DNA of 64,000 nucleotides from Pseudoalteromonas sp. OOF1S-7. Lineage in GTDB: Bacteria; Pseudomonadota; Gammaproteobacteria; Enterobacterales; Alteromonadaceae. The stretch lies in NCBI RefSeq assembly GCF_022347765.1, contig NZ_JAKRFZ010000010.1:159238-223237 (forward strand), given 5' to 3'. A program made the translations under genes and the position numbers. Numbering within the stretch: position 1 is the stretch's first letter; each line of letters opens with the position of its first letter. This document shows positions 10,049-19,070 of this stretch, piece after piece. The notes under the pieces were generated by a model. It made no database searches and was not told the origin of the DNA. It saw only the letters and a list, made by a program, of their open reading frames with translations.

Positions 10049-10792
10049 TTACTTTTTGTATTTGAGATAGCCTTTGAGCAAATATTCCAAAAAATAACGA
10101 GATGACAGCAAGACGTTTAACCCCATCACTTCTCTATACAACCGCCACTGCCAGACAATGATCTTGAATTTGTTTTTCGACATGCCTGAATCAGTTCTGT
10201 AAAGCGCGAGAGGCTCTTGCAACGATGCCGCCATGGGGATCTGTTTCAGAATTGTCAGCCAAAGAGCATGATCTTGCCTTTTCCGGATCGAGGGCATATA
10301 AACTTTGCCCAGCTTTTCAGCGTCATACATAGCGGTCAGGCAGCCAATGACATTACTTCCCAACAATTGTTTAAACGTGACTGATTTAGGCGGGATGACC
10401 AGCCCAAGCTTCGCGTCAGTCGTAAATTTCTGGTAAGCTGTGAAGGTAAGCGCATGATCGTTCTCAAGCGCAAACGCCACCTGCTTCTCAAGCTTTTCGG
10501 GAAGCCATAAGTCATCGGAGTCAAGAAAAGCAATAAAACGCCCCTCAGCACGGCTTATTGCATTATTTCGTGCCAACCCTGCTCCGCCGTTTTGACTCTG
10601 AACACACAGTTTGATGCGAGGATCTTTCTTTGCTTCTTCTTTAATTAACTCGACGGTACCATCCGTAGATAAATCGTCTGTAATCAACAGTTCCCAGTTT
10701 TGGTAGGTCTGTTCAATAACCGAGCGAATACTCTCTACTACATACTTTTCAGCATTATAAGTTGGCATGATAACTGAAACTAAAGGTTCCAT
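10049..10792 (-). CDS. Family 2 glycosyltransferase
   Basis: A 247-residue cytoplasmic GT-A enzyme. It opens with VSVIMPTYNAEKYVVESI, continues with the nucleotide-binding DDLSTDGT, and has the acidic metal-binding motif FLDSDDLW near residue 93. It resembles colanic/enterobacterial side-chain transferases. Only 4 bp separate it from the initiating sugar transferase upstream, so both are likely co-expressed and it may add the second sugar to undecaprenyl-PP-sugar. Donor and acceptor cannot be read from sequence. Confidence 0.88.
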   Translation of the reverse strand: MEPLVSVIMPTYNAEKYVVESIRSVIEQTYQNWELLITDDLSTDGTVELIKEEAKKDPRIKLCVQSQNGGAGLARNNAISRAEGRFIAFLDSDDLWLPEKLEKQVAFALENDHALTFTAYQKFTTDAKLGLVIPPKSVTFKQLLGSNVIGCLTAMYDAEKLGKVYMPSIRKRQDHALWLTILKQIPMAASLQEPLALYRTDSGMSKNKFKIIVWQWRLYREVMGLNVLLSSRYFLEYLLKGYLKYKK

Positions 10793-10796
10793 TACA

Positions 10797-11747
10797 CTAA
10801 CGCCCCATACCCATAATGACGACCTTTACGGTTTTAAGCATGATTTTAATATCAATATAAGTGCTATGATGTTTGATATAGTGAATATCGTATTTGTGCT
10901 TCCAAATCGCATCTTGCACAGATGCCCCATATGGGTAGCTGACCTGAGCTAAACCAGTAACACCAGGTTTTACTGCATGACGGAATCTATAATACTTAAT
11001 TTCGTTTTCAAGGGTTTCAATGAAGATTTCACGCTCGGGACGAGGGCCAACCATGGACATCTCACCTTTCAAAACATTCAGTAGCTGAGGAAGTTCATCT
11101 ATACGTGTTTTACGAATAAACTTGCCGACCTTAGTTACTCGGCTATCATTCTTCGTTGCCCATTGCGCGCCTCCTTTCTCGGCATCTGTGCGCATAGAGC
11201 GAAATTTAATAACGTCAAACTCAATATTATATTGTCCGGTTCTTCTTTGTTTATAAAAGATTGGACCAGCTGATTCGAGTTTGATCATCAATGCTGCAAT
11301 AATGGAGATAGGCGCAGTGAGAACTAATAGTATCAGAGCAGAGAAAATATCGATGACCCTTTTTGCTCGTTGAGTACGCTTCGTAGATAGAATTGAAAAC
11401 GCTTTCTGATGTAAAAAGTAACTACTTTTCAATAAAGAAACTTCAGTGTAGCCACATCTCTCATCTAAATAGCTAACCAGCGGCTCAACCCAAGCACCAT
11501 ATTCGGTTGCAGACACTAAGAATTCTCTTTCGTCATCACTTAGCCTTGTATTTTCGAAGTGCGTAATTACTTTTTGATCCAGGTTAGTCAACTGATAATC
11601 ATTAAAAATAACTTTGACGTCACTACCAGCAAGAACTTCTCTGATAACATCAACCTGATCATTCGGACAATATACATAAATTTCTTTTGCTTTATAAGCA
11701 TATTTTGGTGCTTTAAAAGACTTACTTTTTTTAAATTTATTTACCAT
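10797..11747 (-). CDS. Undecaprenyl-phosphate sugar phosphotransferase (initiating transferase, WbaP/WcaJ type)
   Basis: Polyprenyl-phosphate hexose-1-phosphate transferase that starts repeat-unit assembly on undecaprenyl phosphate at the inner membrane. It has 316 residues. The C-terminal catalytic domain begins with RAKRVIDIF and a re-entrant hydrophobic helix (about 133-157), followed by KFRSM, KTRIDELPQLLNVLKGEMS, VGPRPE and PGVTGLAQVS. The N-terminal 120 residues form a soluble domain without the four extra membrane helices of full WbaP. Sugar specificity is unknown. Confidence 0.92.
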   Translation of the reverse strand: MVNKFKKSKSFKAPKYAYKAKEIYVYCPNDQVDVIREVLAGSDVKVIFNDYQLTNLDQKVITHFENTRLSDDEREFLVSATEYGAWVEPLVSYLDERCGYTEVSLLKSSYFLHQKAFSILSTKRTQRAKRVIDIFSALILLVLTAPISIIAALMIKLESAGPIFYKQRRTGQYNIEFDVIKFRSMRTDAEKGGAQWATKNDSRVTKVGKFIRKTRIDELPQLLNVLKGEMSMVGPRPEREIFIETLENEIKYYRFRHAVKPGVTGLAQVSYPYGASVQDAIWKHKYDIHYIKHHSTYIDIKIMLKTVKVVIMGMGR

Positions 11748-11990
11748 GATTAAGTCGAACAGTTCCTGACGGTTATTGAAAAAACTAATAACGTATTTTT
11801 CTCATAGAAAAGGGAAGATTTAGCATACCTCGCGACGGTATAGTGCCCGCGTATTGCACAAAAGCAATTAGGAGGGAGATGATAACACACTAGCCGATCT
11901 ACGAACAGTACCAACTCTGTTAATTCTTGTAAATATAGTGGTTAGTATTGTCTTTAAGTGTAAGCAAGATCAGTCGCGGTCACAGATAAA

Positions 11991-12009
11991 GGGAGCATAT
12001 GCTGCTCCC
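11991..12009 (-). terminator. Weak hairpin in the interval before the initiating-transferase gene
   Basis: The gene-free stretch 11748-12070 contains a hairpin with stem GGGAGCA/TGCTCCC and a 5-nt loop. On the minus strand it is followed by TTTATCT, a poor U-tract. It may end the long transcript that starts near 26.9 kb, or act as a processing site. The rest of this interval is AT-rich and should contain the promoter of the initiating-transferase gene; I recognise no other element. Confidence 0.45.
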
Positions 12010-12070
12010 CTCTTGATAGATTGCACTTAAGGCAAGAGAGTACTTTTTGTGACTAACGTCAGACTATCTC

Positions 12071-12919
12071 TCACGACAAAGATTTTGCGTAAAGATCACC
12101 CCACAGCACTTCTGCTTTACGGCAGGAGAATGCTTCGAAGCCACTTCCAGGAGTCAAGGTAAGCTCACCAAAATAGATCTGCCCTTCTACAAGGTACAAA
12201 TCGACTCTCATGTATTCGCTATCTCCAAGCAATGCAATGGCTAATTCCGCCATTTTATTTACTTCTTTGCTGGTTGGAAGTGGGTAGTCACCTTTTGCGT
12301 AAAGCACTTCCAAATCAAGCAGGTTCAACTCACTGTCGTAGTAGTTTCTTTTATGATCTGTAAACCTATCAAAATCAACTTGTAAAAACCAAACTGGATC
12401 ACCACCATTCCTGAAAACGTGGAATTTGAAGTCTTCCGGAACAGACCCGCTAACGCCAATTTTTTTTTCAACAATCACTCTACGTTCAATTTCTTTGTAC
12501 TGAACCTCACCTAACAAGACACCTCGATAATCTTGCTTCAGTGCGTTATTAAATTTATTGCTAATTTCCTCTGCCGCCTTCTCCGTGGGGAATATTTCAA
12601 GATGCCCGCTACCGCTTCCATGGTTTGTTTTTACTACTATGTCATCTCTCGACGTATCTATGTCATCAGGCCTAAGCTCTTCATATACACCGATTAAAGG
12701 GATCAAGTATTCACTGCCTATTCTTTCTTCAACGTACTTTCGCACCGCGTATTTATCAGCATATATGCTCTCTTTCTTACCCAAACGAAGCTTTCTTAAT
12801 TGGATATATTCGCTAAAAGACTTAGGGTTACTCCAGCTCATAAAATAGCCATGCTTAATAAAGAAGTATAAAAATACCCTGATTTTTAAAGGTAAAATCT
12901 TTAATACTGTATCTATCAT
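12071..12919 (-). CDS. TupA-like ATP-grasp protein
   Basis: A 282-residue protein matching the TupA-like ATP-grasp family. Family hallmarks are WSNPKSFSEYIQLRKL near the N-terminus, YADKYAVRKYVEERIG, VVKTNHGSGSG (ATP-binding loop), a central EDFKFHVFRN and the C-terminal EYMRVDLYLVEGQIYFGELTLTPGSG. Relatives are common in capsule and teichuronopeptide loci, where ligation of an amino acid to a glycan is proposed. It overlaps the GT4 gene by 4 bp and is the last gene of the long operon. Substrates are unknown. Confidence 0.85.
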   Translation of the reverse strand: MIDTVLKILPLKIRVFLYFFIKHGYFMSWSNPKSFSEYIQLRKLRLGKKESIYADKYAVRKYVEERIGSEYLIPLIGVYEELRPDDIDTSRDDIVVKTNHGSGSGHLEIFPTEKAAEEISNKFNNALKQDYRGVLLGEVQYKEIERRVIVEKKIGVSGSVPEDFKFHVFRNGGDPVWFLQVDFDRFTDHKRNYYDSELNLLDLEVLYAKGDYPLPTSKEVNKMAELAIALLGDSEYMRVDLYLVEGQIYFGELTLTPGSGFEAFSCRKAEVLWGDLYAKSLS

Positions 12920-14100
12920 TTCGAAACGTTGAACCTCTTTCCTGCGATCTCAGTAATGACTTCATGCCAATACTTTTGTAAAGTCATTGGCTGTACTTTT
13001 GCAACGTGTTGAAAAAACTCTTCCCTCGCCTCAACATCCAGCATAGATTGGATCGCCTCTTGCAGGCCTTTATCATCCCCTGGCCGAATGATAAGACCGT
13101 TTTCTCCATCTTTGACAAATGCATGGATCCCCCCTACATCAGAGACAATGACAGGTTTGCCTAAGCTCCACGCTTCCATTATAACCCTTGGAAAACCTTC
13201 ATAATTATTTTTAGAAGGTACAAGCACAACATCACTCTGTGCATAGAGCTTTGCCACATCCTGATTACGGACCTGACCATAAAGCGTCACACTGTCAGAC
13301 AGACCATGTTCCTTAATAAATTGCTCCAATGAAGCTTTAATTTCTCCACCGCCAGCGATATGGAAGTGAACAGCTCCTTTAAGCCTCTTGGCTGCTTCCA
13401 TGATCTCCAGAATGCCTTTATCTTCAGTCAGCCTACCTACGAATAGGCAATTAAGCTTTTGCTCTTCTTTAGTAACATCTGATTTAGAGAAGCTCTGCAC
13501 CATAGTATCTACGAACTGGTGCGTGTTATTGGGGTTATAATGAGCGCTAAAATCGTACATTGCCTGCCCAGTACAGACATTTTCAACAGTATCTCCGGCA
13601 CAAATTTTTGCCATATAGCGCTTTATCACTCGCGAAAAGACATAGGCCAGGAACTTGTTTACCCCTTTATATTTCTTGTCACGCCAGGTATTGAATCCAT
13701 CTGCACAGATATGGTTAAACAATGGCTTTTTATGTCTCATCACTCTCAGAGCGAAGACAATAGCCCCCATCGAAGGAGTTCTTGCCCAAAAAATGGCGTC
13801 GTCATGCGCCAAGATGACTTTGTCACACTCCGCCTTGAAATTGCGAAGGTAACCGGGCTTAATCAAAGCAAATTTCGCAAATTGCATCGTTGAGTCATAC
13901 CAGGGAGACTCATAAAAATGGGCTTCACTGACTTCTGTACTCGCCCCTTCAGGCATAACACTACCATTACATGCTTGAGACATAACATAAACATTCTCTT
14001 TCCCTACCATATTTTGCAAGAAAGCCGCGGATGTTTGTCTAGTATAATAATGATCACCAAACTTAGTGTAAGGTTCTCCCAAAAAAGCTATGATTTTCAT
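12916..14100 (-). CDS. Family 4 glycosyltransferase
   Basis: A 394-residue GT-B retaining glycosyltransferase. The C-terminal half has the usual GT4 features: LNCLFVGRLTEDKGI, HIAGGGEIKASLE, VTLYGQVRNQDVAKLYAQSD and the EX7E motif in EGFPRVIMEAWSLGKPVI. The N-terminal half is variable, with FLGEPYTKFGDHYYTRQTS. It builds part of the repeat unit; donor unknown. It overlaps the following ATP-grasp gene by 4 bp. Confidence 0.88.
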   Translation of the reverse strand: MKIIAFLGEPYTKFGDHYYTRQTSAAFLQNMVGKENVYVMSQACNGSVMPEGASTEVSEAHFYESPWYDSTMQFAKFALIKPGYLRNFKAECDKVILAHDDAIFWARTPSMGAIVFALRVMRHKKPLFNHICADGFNTWRDKKYKGVNKFLAYVFSRVIKRYMAKICAGDTVENVCTGQAMYDFSAHYNPNNTHQFVDTMVQSFSKSDVTKEEQKLNCLFVGRLTEDKGILEIMEAAKRLKGAVHFHIAGGGEIKASLEQFIKEHGLSDSVTLYGQVRNQDVAKLYAQSDVVLVPSKNNYEGFPRVIMEAWSLGKPVIVSDVGGIHAFVKDGENGLIIRPGDDKGLQEAIQSMLDVEAREEFFQHVAKVQPMTLQKYWHEVITEIAGKRFNVSK

Positions 14101-14168
14101 TGTGTACCTTATAAAAATTCAGGGCTACCAAACCTTCAGTATGGTGCCGTATAAGCAAGTATTATATC

Positions 14169-15308
14169 CTATTTCTCGCTTTGGATTGCACTGGAATACC
14201 TGTAGCTTAGGCCTATCGCAATGCCATTACATAAGAAAATGGTTTCCAGAAAAGGGTGGAGATAAGACAGTCCAACGACATTCGCAATGAAGAAAATACA
14301 CATTCCTTTACTTTTCAGCCCCATCCCATAGAGCAAGAAGAATAGGAAGTAGCATGCAAACCCAATGAGGCCAAAATGACCAATCAGCATGGTTATTAAT
14401 AGATGACTGTATTTACCCTCTTCATAAGAGTAGGCGAAATTACCCTCATTGATACCAAATCCAAACAACAACTCCTTTATCGAGTACTGTGCGCTCAATG
14501 TTGGCAGGCTCTGTAGAACCCCCAATTTGGTTGAACCACTTCCGTCACTTGTCAGCACCTGAAAAATGGTTGGTGACAGGAAGCATACTGCAATCAACCC
14601 CAAGACGATCAACTGTACTTGATTAACCATGTCACGCCGGAAAAAGAACAAATATAAATATAATACAAGGCTTGACGCAATCGCAGCCCGGCTCAAAGTG
14701 AGAAAGATCAAGACCAGGAAAGTGGCACTGATCACTTTTCTGAAACGCTGATTATCAGAGAAATAGGCAAAATAAACTTTGTGAATTGCAAAATAAAACA
14801 ATGCATATAGCCCCACTGCGTTCGAGTCAACCATAAAGGGACTATCCATTTTAAGGGCATAGAAGTTTTGCAAAACCTGGCTTGGATCTGAAATAATAGA
14901 CAGAGAGCGTAAAACAAATTCCAGGCTCAAGAAAATCAAAGCAAATACACTCATTAAGAGCATTGCACTGTGAATTTCACTTTTGCGGGTATGGCAGATC
15001 AAATAAATTGCCAATAGAGACATCAAAACAGGCAAGATGATCTTCACCGTATCGAACAGAGCTTCAGATGCAGAAGAGTTACCTATAAACGAGCAGACTA
15101 CCAGAGAAAAGAACAAAAATGCATGCAGGCTGAAGTCTGTTCGCAGGCGTAGCTTACTGTTTGTGTCAATCCTGGAGGCGAATAAGCTCCATACGACTAC
15201 GAGCACACCAAATAATGGGACGAGAAAGCGAGTGCCCGTATATGATCCATACTGGATCGTACTCGCAACAAGTAAAATAGTGAGAAGTAAACCGTACTTA
15301 GACATCAA
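14169..15308 (-). CDS. wzy: O-antigen/capsule repeat-unit polymerase (Wzy-like)
   Basis: A 379-residue integral membrane protein with about ten hydrophobic helices and a larger periplasmic loop around residues 240-310 that ends in the short motif FGINEG. The sequence is highly divergent, as expected for Wzy. Assignment rests on topology, on its place between two glycosyltransferase genes, and on the presence of wzx and wzz-like genes in the same operon. The codon usage is AT-rich relative to the housekeeping genes. An O-antigen ligase-type protein is the alternative. Confidence 0.78.
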   Translation of the reverse strand: MMSKYGLLLTILLVASTIQYGSYTGTRFLVPLFGVLVVVWSLFASRIDTNSKLRLRTDFSLHAFLFFSLVVCSFIGNSSASEALFDTVKIILPVLMSLLAIYLICHTRKSEIHSAMLLMSVFALIFLSLEFVLRSLSIISDPSQVLQNFYALKMDSPFMVDSNAVGLYALFYFAIHKVYFAYFSDNQRFRKVISATFLVLIFLTLSRAAIASSLVLYLYLFFFRRDMVNQVQLIVLGLIAVCFLSPTIFQVLTSDGSGSTKLGVLQSLPTLSAQYSIKELLFGFGINEGNFAYSYEEGKYSHLLITMLIGHFGLIGFACYFLFFLLYGMGLKSKGMCIFFIANVVGLSYLHPFLETIFLCNGIAIGLSYRYSSAIQSEK

Positions 15309-15330
15309 CTTTGCTTACCTAAGAGAGAAT

Positions 15331-16311
15331 TTACAAGAATTTCTTCTTGAGACTATGCAGCCTACGTAGCAATGGCAATGCATGTTTAAACATGCTCAAT
15401 ATCTTCTGGCTTGAGTTGACCCCTTTATAAAGTGCTTCCGACTCAGTTAAAAACTGCTTTGTGAGGTCATAATGACGTGACTTAAGTGCAGAAATGGCTA
15501 AGTAGGCCAATTCCCTTGCAATACAATAATCAATAAGTTCAGATGTTACGCCAAGTTTCTCTACACGCTTTAAAGACATGACAAATGCATCACGCTCTTT
15601 TAGAAGATGCGCTTTAGCAAGCCCTGAGCGTTCACTAGACCAGGAGTTTTCAGCTTCCCGACGATACATCGAATAAACACCAGGCACATAGATAGCACCT
15701 CCCTCAGCAGCGGCCACCATCTGGATAAACATATCACCGACTGGGGCACCTTCAAGGTAAACGGGTAAATCAGTCATCGCACACCGCTTGAACATCAGAG
15801 TCGCAGTTGCCATCAGACCGCCACCACCTTTTATAACCTCTTCAAAAGACAACAGCTTAATTTCATCGCCAAGATTAACATTATTCGTTTTTTTACCGTC
15901 AGGGTACAAATTGATCGCAGGGTGAAAACTCAAAGCAACATCAGGATGTGCCTGCATAGCTTGATACTGAGCTTCCAACTTGTCTTCAGAATCCCAATAA
16001 TCATCGCCTTCACACATCGCTATGTAGTCACCTTTGGCTGCACCAAGCGCAGTAATAGTCGGCAAGGTCCGCATTTTTGAGTATTGGTTTTCGTCGGGAA
16101 AGAGTAAACGAATTTTCTCAGGGTGCATCTGCGCGTATCGTGAAATTATCTCACGAGTCTTATCAGTCGAACAGTCATCGTATACGACTATTTCAGTATT
16201 CAGAGTGGTTTTTTGATTCAAAAAGCTTTTTAGGGCATCTTCAATATAACCTTCCTGATTAAACGCGATGCAGACCACACTCAAGTCTATACTGTTACCT
16301 GGATTCAACAT
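15331..16311 (-). CDS. Family 2 glycosyltransferase
   Basis: A 326-residue GT-A protein with LSVVCIAFNQEGYIEDALKS, VVYDDCSTDKTREI and the acidic motif MCEGDDYWDSEDKL (metal and nucleotide-sugar binding). The C-terminal third is a poorly conserved helical region. It resembles transferases of capsule and lipooligosaccharide loci. It overlaps the end of wzx by 17 bp and precedes wzy by 22 bp, so it is in the repeat-unit assembly block. Confidence 0.88.
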   Translation of the reverse strand: MLNPGNSIDLSVVCIAFNQEGYIEDALKSFLNQKTTLNTEIVVYDDCSTDKTREIISRYAQMHPEKIRLLFPDENQYSKMRTLPTITALGAAKGDYIAMCEGDDYWDSEDKLEAQYQAMQAHPDVALSFHPAINLYPDGKKTNNVNLGDEIKLLSFEEVIKGGGGLMATATLMFKRCAMTDLPVYLEGAPVGDMFIQMVAAAEGGAIYVPGVYSMYRREAENSWSSERSGLAKAHLLKERDAFVMSLKRVEKLGVTSELIDYCIARELAYLAISALKSRHYDLTKQFLTESEALYKGVNSSQKILSMFKHALPLLRRLHSLKKKFL

Positions 16312-17773
16312 TTACCAAAGTCTCTTTATTTAAAAGTTTAGCTAAAACCAATGCCCCTAAAACGATAGCGGCGTATAGTAAAGCCATTGTGATAAGTAGA
16401 ACAAGAGTTGTAAGCTGGATTTTATTTATACCAAAAAACACAGTGAGCCCACTCACCAAGCAGCACATAAGCAGCGAAGGTAAAATACTACAGCTAAACC
16501 AAGCTTTATGCGTAACAACACGGGTTTTGTGATGAACATACCATTGCCACAGCAAAAATGACGCTAGCTTAAAAGAAAATGATAGAAAAGCTACATATAA
16601 CACATCATAGAAATAGGCAAAAAAGAATATAAGAGGTATATACGTTACTAACAAAAGCTTGTTGTATCTAACATGCTCTTTTAGATCTCCAATAGCGACC
16701 TGGAGATAATATTGAAACGCCGTAACAATTGCGACACTGTTTCCTAAAATATATAAAGTGAGGATAGTTTCTCCCCATTCTGCGGCTACCGGATCTGAAG
16801 TGAATAACAGCAAAACCTGCCTTGAGAACAGCGCGACTAACACACCTACAGGCAACAACACAGCCGCGACAAACATCGCACTCTTATGATACAGACTGAG
16901 AAACTGCTTTTGTTGATTACTTGCGTATAATTTGGTCAAGCGCGGGATCAGAACAGCTCCAATAGGAAAACCAAGCGTAATCATGGCAGAAGAGATAGTG
17001 ATACACATAGTGTAATAACCATATTCTTCAGGAAGAAGTATGTTTGAAAACAGCAACTTATCTAAGTGCAATGTAGCAGCGCTTACTAACGCTGTAAATG
17101 CTACACTCAGGATGTACTTTCTATTTTCGCTCAGTTCAGCTATGTAGAACCGTCCCGGTAGCCAAAACGAAAGCGACAATCGATTGGCAACCCGTAGTCT
17201 GAAAATTAATAACTCTAAGACAGTCGCAGCGACATGGATCTGAAAGTACAATTCTAAGCTGGGTTCTCTGTACATAATATATGTACATACTGGGTATTTA
17301 ATAGTATTAAATAGTATTGTTCCAGCATTTAGCCATAGAAAGTCTTCTTTGCCTTGTAATGCAGCCCTGTAGATCGAAGCTATCAGGCGTGAGGAAACAA
17401 TAAAGAACAACAAAGCAATTATAGTTTCAGTAATTATCTCATTCCCTTTGAACCAGTACTTCAGTATCTGGTCGGATAGGAGATAGCTTGAAAAAAAGAT
17501 AACGGCAAAAACAAGTAAAGAAATAGTTTCAAAACTCTTCAGCGTCCTAGTCGTAGTTTTTGTGTTGCCCGAACTGGCCGCTATGACACGACAAAGTGTA
17601 GGACTCAAACCTGAGTCCAACACATTTATAAATATCTGTATAACTGTGTAAAAGCCGATAATACCAAATGCCACAGGGCCCATAATGTTATATAAAAAAG
17701 GCATAACAAGTATGCCTATTAACATTGAATAACCCTGATTTAGGTAAGTCAGCAATGCATTACGTTTCAGCAA
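16295..17773 (-). CDS. wzx: Repeat-unit flippase (Wzx, MOP superfamily)
   Basis: A 492-residue polytopic membrane protein with about 12-14 predicted helices. It begins MLKRNALLTYLNQGYSMLIGILVMPFLYNIMG in frame, the typical amphipathic start of polysaccharide translocases, and contains GFPIGAVLIPRLTKLYA in the middle. It should move lipid-linked repeat units across the inner membrane. AT-rich coding, as is usual for the variable core of such loci. It follows the pyruvyltransferase by 9 bp. Confidence 0.87.
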   Translation of the reverse strand: MLKRNALLTYLNQGYSMLIGILVMPFLYNIMGPVAFGIIGFYTVIQIFINVLDSGLSPTLCRVIAASSGNTKTTTRTLKSFETISLLVFAVIFFSSYLLSDQILKYWFKGNEIITETIIALLFFIVSSRLIASIYRAALQGKEDFLWLNAGTILFNTIKYPVCTYIMYREPSLELYFQIHVAATVLELLIFRLRVANRLSLSFWLPGRFYIAELSENRKYILSVAFTALVSAATLHLDKLLFSNILLPEEYGYYTMCITISSAMITLGFPIGAVLIPRLTKLYASNQQKQFLSLYHKSAMFVAAVLLPVGVLVALFSRQVLLLFTSDPVAAEWGETILTLYILGNSVAIVTAFQYYLQVAIGDLKEHVRYNKLLLVTYIPLIFFFAYFYDVLYVAFLSFSFKLASFLLWQWYVHHKTRVVTHKAWFSCSILPSLLMCCLVSGLTVFFGINKIQLTTLVLLITMALLYAAIVLGALVLAKLLNKETLVNVESR

Positions 17774-17782
17774 GCTTTGAAC

Positions 17783-19066
17783 CTATTTTGTCAGATACTT
17801 TTTAAAGTAGTCTTTTCTTTTTTCGCCCAATGTACGCTTATTAAGATCAAACTCTTGCGATTGATAAAACTCACAGTATGTCTCTTTCAATTGCGAAAGG
17901 TTACTGCCGATGTCTTCAAGCACTTCTAAATAATCGGTCCTCAGAATCGTAGATGCATCATACGAAGTCCCCGACAGTGCATTCTTTAACAAACCATAAT
18001 TCTTATTAAAGTAGTACCTTAAGTCATAAACTGGCTTCATGACATTCACAACCGGAACCTTGTGTGAGATAGAGATAACAAGTGCATGATAGCGATTACA
18101 GACAACGAACTCTGCGTTTCTGATGATCGATACGGCATCTTCTAATTTCAAATAAGAACCAGTGCTTTGAAAAACATGGAAAAAGTCAAACTTAATATTC
18201 TCTTTTAGGTAATCAGAGACATCATTGTTATCGAAGGGCATGTATACCACATGAAAACCATGCTCCTTGTTAATGCGTTCGATGAACCCCTTCACGGCTT
18301 CAAAATGTTCCTTAAGCCAAGAAAGAGGATAATAAAACTCAATAACAATATATTTTTTGTCAAAGTGCCTTACATTATCAGCTTTGCGGCTTAACTCATC
18401 ATTTAGCAGGTACAAGTCATCAGGCAACTTATGCAGCTGTGCATTATCTACCCCCAACTTCTTTAAATAAGTTGATGACATTACAGTGTCTCGAACTGCT
18501 ATTGGAGTGTCATCGAGAAAACCGAATATTTCGCTATAAAACTTTTCACTTTCATCAAACGGACCAAATCCATTAGCAGTGAAAACAACCTGTTTTCCTA
18601 ACATTTTAGCGACGATAATGGGGGCTACAATTTTAAATAAGTCGTCCTTCCTACCCCAGTCATACCAAAGCTGATTAAAGTACCCCCCCCCGGATACCAG
18701 CAGCACATCAACATCTGCAAGCTGCTTCTTGATCTCATCAATATTTTCAATGGAGTCAGCAATTTCAATTGGTGTAGGTACAATGTCTACAGGATTAATT
18801 TTGAAATTAATAGATTTCAGCGCGAACTTAACAAGTCGCTCTATAAACTTAGGCTTTCTGTAAAAAGACTTAGATAACTTAACCTCAACATACTCACAGT
18901 TATAATCGTCAAAGTAGTCGTTATCAAGTTCAGCAACAAACCCTTTTGAGTAGTTGAAGATAACATATTGGTTATTCTCGCCCATATCGTAAATATTATT
19001 TACAAACATAGCGTAATCACCAAGGTTTCTATCGGCCAGAGGGCCAGTTAAAGCTATTTTCATCAT
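17783..19066 (-). CDS. Polysaccharide pyruvyltransferase family protein
   Basis: A 427-residue protein of the PS_pyruv_trans family. Markers are LTGPLADRNLGDYAMF (the start-proximal GDYA motif), VDVLLVSGGGYFNQLW near residues 119-132, VVFTANGFGPF and the C-terminal VCNRYHALVISISHKVPVV, which carries the conserved RYHA motif. Family members transfer pyruvate from PEP to hydroxyls of a sugar, forming ketals, although some act otherwise. Residues Gly126-Gly128 are encoded by nine consecutive G bases, a possible phase-variation tract. The start could be the first or the second Met. Confidence 0.85.
   Translation of the reverse strand: MMKIALTGPLADRNLGDYAMFVNNIYDMGENNQYVIFNYSKGFVAELDNDYFDDYNCEYVEVKLSKSFYRKPKFIERLVKFALKSINFKINPVDIVPTPIEIADSIENIDEIKKQLADVDVLLVSGGGYFNQLWYDWGRKDDLFKIVAPIIVAKMLGKQVVFTANGFGPFDESEKFYSEIFGFLDDTPIAVRDTVMSSTYLKKLGVDNAQLHKLPDDLYLLNDELSRKADNVRHFDKKYIVIEFYYPLSWLKEHFEAVKGFIERINKEHGFHVVYMPFDNNDVSDYLKENIKFDFFHVFQSTGSYLKLEDAVSIIRNAEFVVCNRYHALVISISHKVPVVNVMKPVYDLRYYFNKNYGLLKNALSGTSYDASTILRTDYLEVLEDIGSNLSQLKETYCEFYQSQEFDLNKRTLGEKRKDYFKKYLTK
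18683..18691 (-). repeat. Homopolymeric G9 tract inside the pyruvyltransferase gene
   Basis: Nine consecutive C on the plus strand (G9 in the coding strand) encode three Gly as GGG-GGG-GGG at codons 126-128. The surrounding gene is AT-rich. A one-base slip would shift the frame in the first third of the protein. Shorter G7 tracts occur in the Wzz-like gene (24040-24046) and in the SLBB exporter gene (26551-26557). Confidence 0.9.
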
Positions 19067-19070
19067 TGAC

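Noticed and set aside
11748..12070. Second ops/JUMPstart element before the initiating-transferase gene
   Set aside because: No GGCGGnAGCGT-like sequence was found on the minus strand in this interval or in front of the SLBB exporter gene or ugd.
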